Below are positions 61,242-64,000 of a DNA stretch of 64,000 nt, piece after piece. The notes below the pieces were generated by a model. That model was not told where the DNA came from. It did not search any database and saw only the letters and a list, made by a program, of their open reading frames with translations. The DNA is from Hyphomicrobiales bacterium (lineage in GTDB: Bacteria; Pseudomonadota; Alphaproteobacteria; Rhizobiales; Rhizobiaceae): positions 62,001 to 126,000 of the forward strand of contig UCOA01000007.1 in NCBI GenBank assembly GCA_900474095.1, given 5' to 3'. How positions within the stretch are numbered: position 1 is the first letter of the stretch; every line of letters starts with the position of its first letter. The position numbers were made by a program, and so were the translations under genes.

Positions 61242-61541
61242 CTAATATCCGCGCCACGGGGTGGAGGTCGCCCGGTAGGTGGGCTTGTAGGAAATGTGGC
61301 GGATATAGATCCGCCGCATCATCGGATCGGACTTGGCCATCATCCGCAAAGCGGCGACGACAACGATCCACACAGCGATCCCGAAGAGCGCCGAAAAGAC
61401 GGTGAGTACGACGAAGATCAATATGATGGCCGCAAGTCCGGTTATCAGCACCAGTTCACGATCGGCACCCATCAACAGGTTGGGCCGCGACAGCGCCCGG
61501 TGAATGCGATTGCGTTGCAGACTGGATATAGGATCAGCCAA
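61242..61541 (-). CDS. trbD: TrbD, conjugal transfer inner-membrane protein (VirB3-like)
   Basis: A 99-residue protein with two hydrophobic stretches ([20 protein letters not shown] and [15 protein letters not shown]) flanked by [16 protein letters not shown] and a basic end, the VirB3/TrbD pattern. Translation probably starts at TTG 61541 inside the end of trbC (8-base overlap), so it is coupled to trbC. Confidence 0.93.
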   Translation of the reverse strand: MADPISSLQRNRIHRALSRPNLLMGADRELVLITGLAAIILIFVVLTVFSALFGIAVWIVVVAALRMMAKSDPMMRRIYIRHISYKPTYRATSTPWRGY

Positions 61542-61914
61542 TGGTCGCCTCCCCTCCCCTCTTCGAGAAAAAAGTTGGCGGGCGTTCGATTACGGATCCG
61601 ATGGTCGCCCCGGTTGCCCCGAACAATCCGACGATCTGGGTGGCACCGAGCAGGATGCCGGCGACCAGGACCACGTACATGAGGCGTCGTGCGAAATCGT
61701 TGAGTTCCCCGCCGAAAATCAGCATTCCCCCGGCAATCGCCACGGCCGCCAATGCGATGTACCCGGCCACTGGCCCCGTGATCGATTCCTGGATTTGCTG
61801 GAGCGGTCCCTCCCAGGGAAGCCCGCCGCCTGAGCTGGCGAATGCTGGCGCGGCCAATACGCAGACCGAGAGAATGGAGACGAAGAGGATCTTTCTCACG
61901 CGCCTATGCAGCAT
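61534..61914 (-). CDS. trbC: TrbC, conjugative pilin precursor (VirB2-like)
   Basis: A 126-residue pilin precursor. ATG 61914 follows GGGGGAGAACGTG; earlier in-frame ATGs lie inside trbB. The leader ([19 protein letters not shown]) ends in an AxA signal-peptidase site. The mature pilin has two hydrophobic helices ([20 protein letters not shown] and [20 protein letters not shown]) around [10 protein letters not shown]. It should be processed and assembled, possibly as a cyclic pilin as in RP4 and Ti. Confidence 0.93.
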   Translation of the reverse strand: MLHRRVRKILFVSILSVCVLAAPAFASSGGGLPWEGPLQQIQESITGPVAGYIALAAVAIAGGMLIFGGELNDFARRLMYVVLVAGILLGATQIVGLFGATGATIGSVIERPPTFFSKRGGEATIG

Positions 61915-62872
61915 CACGTTCTCCCCCCGTCTCATAGGATTGGATCTGGTACTGGCCAGCAGCAAATCCCTCAACGTGCAGGATTTCCGTCACGCGCCGG
62001 CCCTTCCCCGTTCGCGCAATTGAGACGACGAGATCCACCGCATCGCCGATCACGGCTTGCATAGACTGCTGGCTTGCCTCGGCCGTCAGCTGCTCGAGCC
62101 GCTGCAGGGCTGAACCTGCCGTGTTGGAATGGATGGTCGTCACGCCGCCTGGATGGCCGGTGTTCCATGCTTTGAGAAGGGTCAGAGCGGCGCCGTCGCG
62201 CACCTCACCGACAATGATGCGGTCAGGTCTCAACCGCATCGTGCTCTTGAGCAGTCTCGCCATGTCGATACTGTCGCTCGTGTGCAACGCCACGGCGTTG
62301 TCCGCTGCGCACTGGATTTCGGCCGTGTCTTCGAGGATGACAAGTCGATCCTCAGGAGCGGTTTCCACGATCTCAGCAATCACGGCGTTGGCAAGCGTCG
62401 TTTTGCCCGAGCCGGTGCCACCCGATATGACGATGTTCAGGCGTGACCTTATGGCGTTGCGAATAACTAGAGCCTGATGGGAGGTCATTACCTTCGAGGC
62501 GACGTAGTCATCGAGCGGTATGCGCCGTGACGCCCGGCGCCGGATTGTGAAGGACGGTGCGGAAACGATCGGAGGAAGAAGGCCTTCGAACCGGTGTCCT
62601 CCAATCGGTATTTCACCGGAGACGATCGGTCGATCGGCATCCACTTCTGAATTGAGAACGTGCGCCACGCTTCCGATCACGATTTCGGCAGCACTTCTGT
62701 TCATCTCGCCCGCGGGAGCGATCCCGTGTCCAAGCCGCTCGATGTAAAGCCGGCCATCGGGATTGAGCATGATCTCGACAACGGTCGGATCCTCGAGCGC
62801 AACGCAGATCCGGTCCCCAAGCGCGTCCTGGAGTTTTCGAATGAGGCGTGGAAGCGAGCGAAGTTGGTTCAT
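61904..62872 (-). CDS. trbB: TrbB, conjugal transfer ATPase (VirB11-like)
   Basis: A 322-residue hexameric secretion ATPase. Walker A is [16 protein letters not shown] (about residues 150-165). The Asp box follows ([14 protein letters not shown]), then Walker B/His-box segments [18 protein letters not shown] and [15 protein letters not shown]. It energises pilus biogenesis from the cytoplasmic face. It lies nine bases downstream of traI and begins the trb series. Confidence 0.96.
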   Translation of the reverse strand: MNQLRSLPRLIRKLQDALGDRICVALEDPTVVEIMLNPDGRLYIERLGHGIAPAGEMNRSAAEIVIGSVAHVLNSEVDADRPIVSGEIPIGGHRFEGLLPPIVSAPSFTIRRRASRRIPLDDYVASKVMTSHQALVIRNAIRSRLNIVISGGTGSGKTTLANAVIAEIVETAPEDRLVILEDTAEIQCAADNAVALHTSDSIDMARLLKSTMRLRPDRIIVGEVRDGAALTLLKAWNTGHPGGVTTIHSNTAGSALQRLEQLTAEASQQSMQAVIGDAVDLVVSIARTGKGRRVTEILHVEGFAAGQYQIQSYETGGERDAA

Positions 62873-62881
62873 AGCATGCTC

Positions 62882-63508
62882 CTAAGCGGCGTACTCGCGG
62901 GAAAGGTTGAAGTTGGAACGATAGCCTTCAGGCTGAACGCGCTCGAAGCTTGCTCGGTCTGCCGGCAGAAGGCCGGCCACGCTTTTCGTCTGGTTGATCA
63001 TTTGCGGTTCGCCAAGCCGACGCATGGGCCAGCCCGCGCGTCGGAGAATGCGTTCAACGCGCACGTCGGTGGCGGTAGCGATCTCAGTGAAGCCGTGAAG
63101 CATGGACCATTCGATAATTCCGGCGAACATCGTCAACGTGGCTTCGTGAAGCGGCTTTGCGCCCCTCTCCTCAACGATCGCGGTGTCAACGCAGAAGCGT
63201 GAGCTTTCGATCATCGCCCGGTGCGCGTTCAAATGTCCGTTTGCGAGGAGTTGGGGAAAGGTACGTTCCAGCATCGTTGGTCCGGTCGCGGGCAACAGCC
63301 GCGCACAGCCTGCGATCTGATGGGTGGCGGACAGTGCGACGATATATGTCGGGCTCATAAGATCAAACTCGTCAAACTCACGTCCGGCGCGACTGCTGAC
63401 CTGCCAGGCAAGACGTCCGCTGAACACGCGCATGCGCAGCCGATGCATGGCATCGAGCAGTGTGCGCTCCGCCGATGAAGGCCTGCCCTGTAGCGCTATG
63501 ATTTTCAT
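62882..63508 (-). CDS. traI: TraI, acyl-homoserine-lactone synthase (LuxI family)
   Basis: A 208-residue LuxI homologue that makes the signal for TraR. The conserved residues are visible: Arg and Phe/Trp in RMRVFSGRLAW, the acidic E-x-D-x-F-D in GREFDEFDLMSP, and the arginines in GCARLLPATGP and IESSRFCVD. It is preceded by CGGAGTGAACGG and heads the traI-trb operon. A dyad with tra-box geometry sits 63-80 bases upstream of its start, fitting positive feedback by TraR. Confidence 0.95.
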   Translation of the reverse strand: MKIIALQGRPSSAERTLLDAMHRLRMRVFSGRLAWQVSSRAGREFDEFDLMSPTYIVALSATHQIAGCARLLPATGPTMLERTFPQLLANGHLNAHRAMIESSRFCVDTAIVEERGAKPLHEATLTMFAGIIEWSMLHGFTEIATATDVRVERILRRAGWPMRRLGEPQMINQTKSVAGLLPADRASFERVQPEGYRSNFNLSREYAA

Positions 63509-63570
63509 CCGTTCACTCCGCTTGTGTTTTTCAGCGGAGACAGGTGTGCGGGACGTTTGAAGCGGGTTCT

Positions 63571-63588
63571 ACTGGTAAAAATACCAGT
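63571..63588. promoter_or_regulatory. Candidate tra box I (lux-type dyad) upstream of traI
   Basis: ACTGGTAAAAATACCAGT is an 18-bp dyad with perfect seven-base arms (ACTGGTA/TACCAGT). Tra boxes bound by TraR are 18-bp dyads in the same location, although the sequence differs from the Ti consensus. It is centred about 70 bases upstream of traI, suitable for activation of traI-trb. Confidence 0.65.
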
Positions 63589-63660
63589 GGTGATTCTTGC
63601 CTTTTGAGCTCGATCGGTCTGCAGGGGCAGCAGTGGGCAGGCATCTCTCAGCAGTTCTGC

Positions 63661-63678
63661 ACTGGTAAAAGTACCAGT
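63661..63678. promoter_or_regulatory. Candidate tra box II (lux-type dyad) upstream of repA
   Basis: ACTGGTAAAAGTACCAGT repeats the first dyad with one change in the spacer, 90 bases further on. Having two copies between traI and repA suggests joint quorum-sensing control of transfer and plasmid copy number, as established for Ti plasmids. It lies about 215 bases upstream of repA. Confidence 0.65.
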
Positions 63679-63892
63679 GAGTCAATCGGTGATTGCCAAT
63701 GATGAGTTGCCGTAACTAACGGAAAACACAGAAGGATCGCTCGATTTGTCAGCTCAAGGCTAACCAGCGAAAGGCATGTCGTTAACATTTCATTAACCTT
63801 AAACCGCTTGTCGGGACTGGGAGAATCGTGTCTCTAATTCCAGACGGAAAGAATGCGTCAGACGCGCAGAAACCGTTTTTGAAGAGCTGATC

Positions 63893-64000
63893 ATGCTGAA
63901 ACCTGCGACACCCCGCTTTGAGGACGAGACGACATCGGAGAGAATCACGCGCCAGGCGTCGGCTCTTTCGGACCGGCTGCGTGCGGTTGGCGAACTCGCT
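63893..64000 (+). CDS. repA: RepA, plasmid partition ATPase, N-terminus only
   Basis: The last 108 bases encode the first 36 residues (starting MLKPATPRFEDETTSERI, then TRQASALSDRLRAVGELA) and run off the window. Position divergent from traI and the typical helical N-terminus identify the ParA-like RepA of a repABC operon. The ATPase domain is not in the window. GAAGAGCTG is the likely ribosome site. Confidence 0.85.
   Translation, partial: MLKPATPRFEDETTSERITRQASALSDRLRAVGELA

Larger units (their letters stand above)
63509..63892. promoter_or_regulatory. Divergent traI / repA control region
   Basis: The 384-base region holds the two 18-bp dyads, the traI promoter on the minus strand and one or more repABC promoters on the plus strand. 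The A+T-rich part 63780-63810 (GTTAACATTTCATTAACC) contains a direct repeat of TTAAC and is the best candidate for a repA promoter or an Rep-protein site. I saw no RNA gene here; the ctRNA of repABC would lie outside the window. Confidence 0.5.

Noticed and set aside
1-64000. CRISPR arrays, tRNA or rRNA genes, intact insertion sequences
   Set aside because: No regularly spaced repeats, cloverleaf-like segments or complete transposase genes were seen on reading through; only a broken serine recombinase is present.

Overview
The window looks like part of a large conjugative repABC plasmid from an alphaproteobacterium of the Rhizobiaceae (Rhizobium, Agrobacterium or Ensifer type). The right end carries the standard rhizobial/Ti-type mating-pair module in its usual order: traI-trbBCDEJKLFGHI on the minus strand, traR convergent to trbI, and a divergent repA running off the window edge. 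Two 18-bp dyads (63571-63588 and 63661-63678) lie between traI and repA, where quorum-sensing tra boxes are expected. Everything to the left is accessory cargo: catabolic clusters, orphan binding proteins, regulators and one unusual biosynthetic operon. I saw no rRNA, tRNA, CRISPR array or intact insertion sequence.

Layout. 1-151: tail of a LysR regulator. 244-5547: minus-strand group of sugar-binding protein, nucleoside-diphosphate-sugar-like epimerase/dehydrogenase, zinc alcohol dehydrogenase and aldehyde dehydrogenase. 6219-11831: tripartite tricarboxylate-type transporter (tctC, tctB, tctA), LysR regulator and short-chain dehydrogenase. 12000-14232: NepI-like exporter, cyclophilin-fold protein and a possible 31-residue membrane peptide. 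14377-20211: paoABC molybdenum aldehyde oxidoreductase with its XdhC-like maturase and a dedicated moaA. 20874-24262: chemoreceptor, orphan sugar-binding protein and a small protein. 24279-29993: GH3 glycosidase, short-chain dehydrogenase, two LysR regulators and an XRE regulator with its own operator. 30110-36742: polyamine/opine-type ABC importer followed by a TauD-type dioxygenase, an RraA-like protein, a nitrilase-fold amidase and an XRE regulator. 36902-44835: XRE regulator, parD with a parE remnant, ornithine-cyclodeaminase homologue, MmgE/PrpD protein, amidohydrolase, two divergent winged-helix response regulators and small proteins.

45028-51457 is the most interesting segment. It is a tightly overlapped seven-gene minus-strand operon encoding a GT2 glycosyltransferase, phosphoheptose isomerase (GmhA-like), heptose-7-phosphate kinase (HddA-like), FAD oxidoreductase, Nudix protein, heptose-bisphosphate phosphatase (GmhB-like) and a SET-type sugar exporter. 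It has no nucleotidyltransferase and no LPS or capsule assembly genes. The simplest reading is that it makes and exports a small heptose-derived molecule. It is visibly more A+T-rich than the trb genes: by hand count 28/60 G+C at 45481-45540 against 38/60 at 59401-59460. It is separated from traR by about 1 kb of decayed DNA containing a broken serine recombinase, and no traM is recognisable there.

Taken together, the plasmid combines population-density-controlled transfer with uptake and oxidation of plant- or opine-like compounds, chemotaxis towards a sugar, and probably export of a sugar-based metabolite. Function calls rest on recognisable motifs and gene neighbourhoods; no database search was run.
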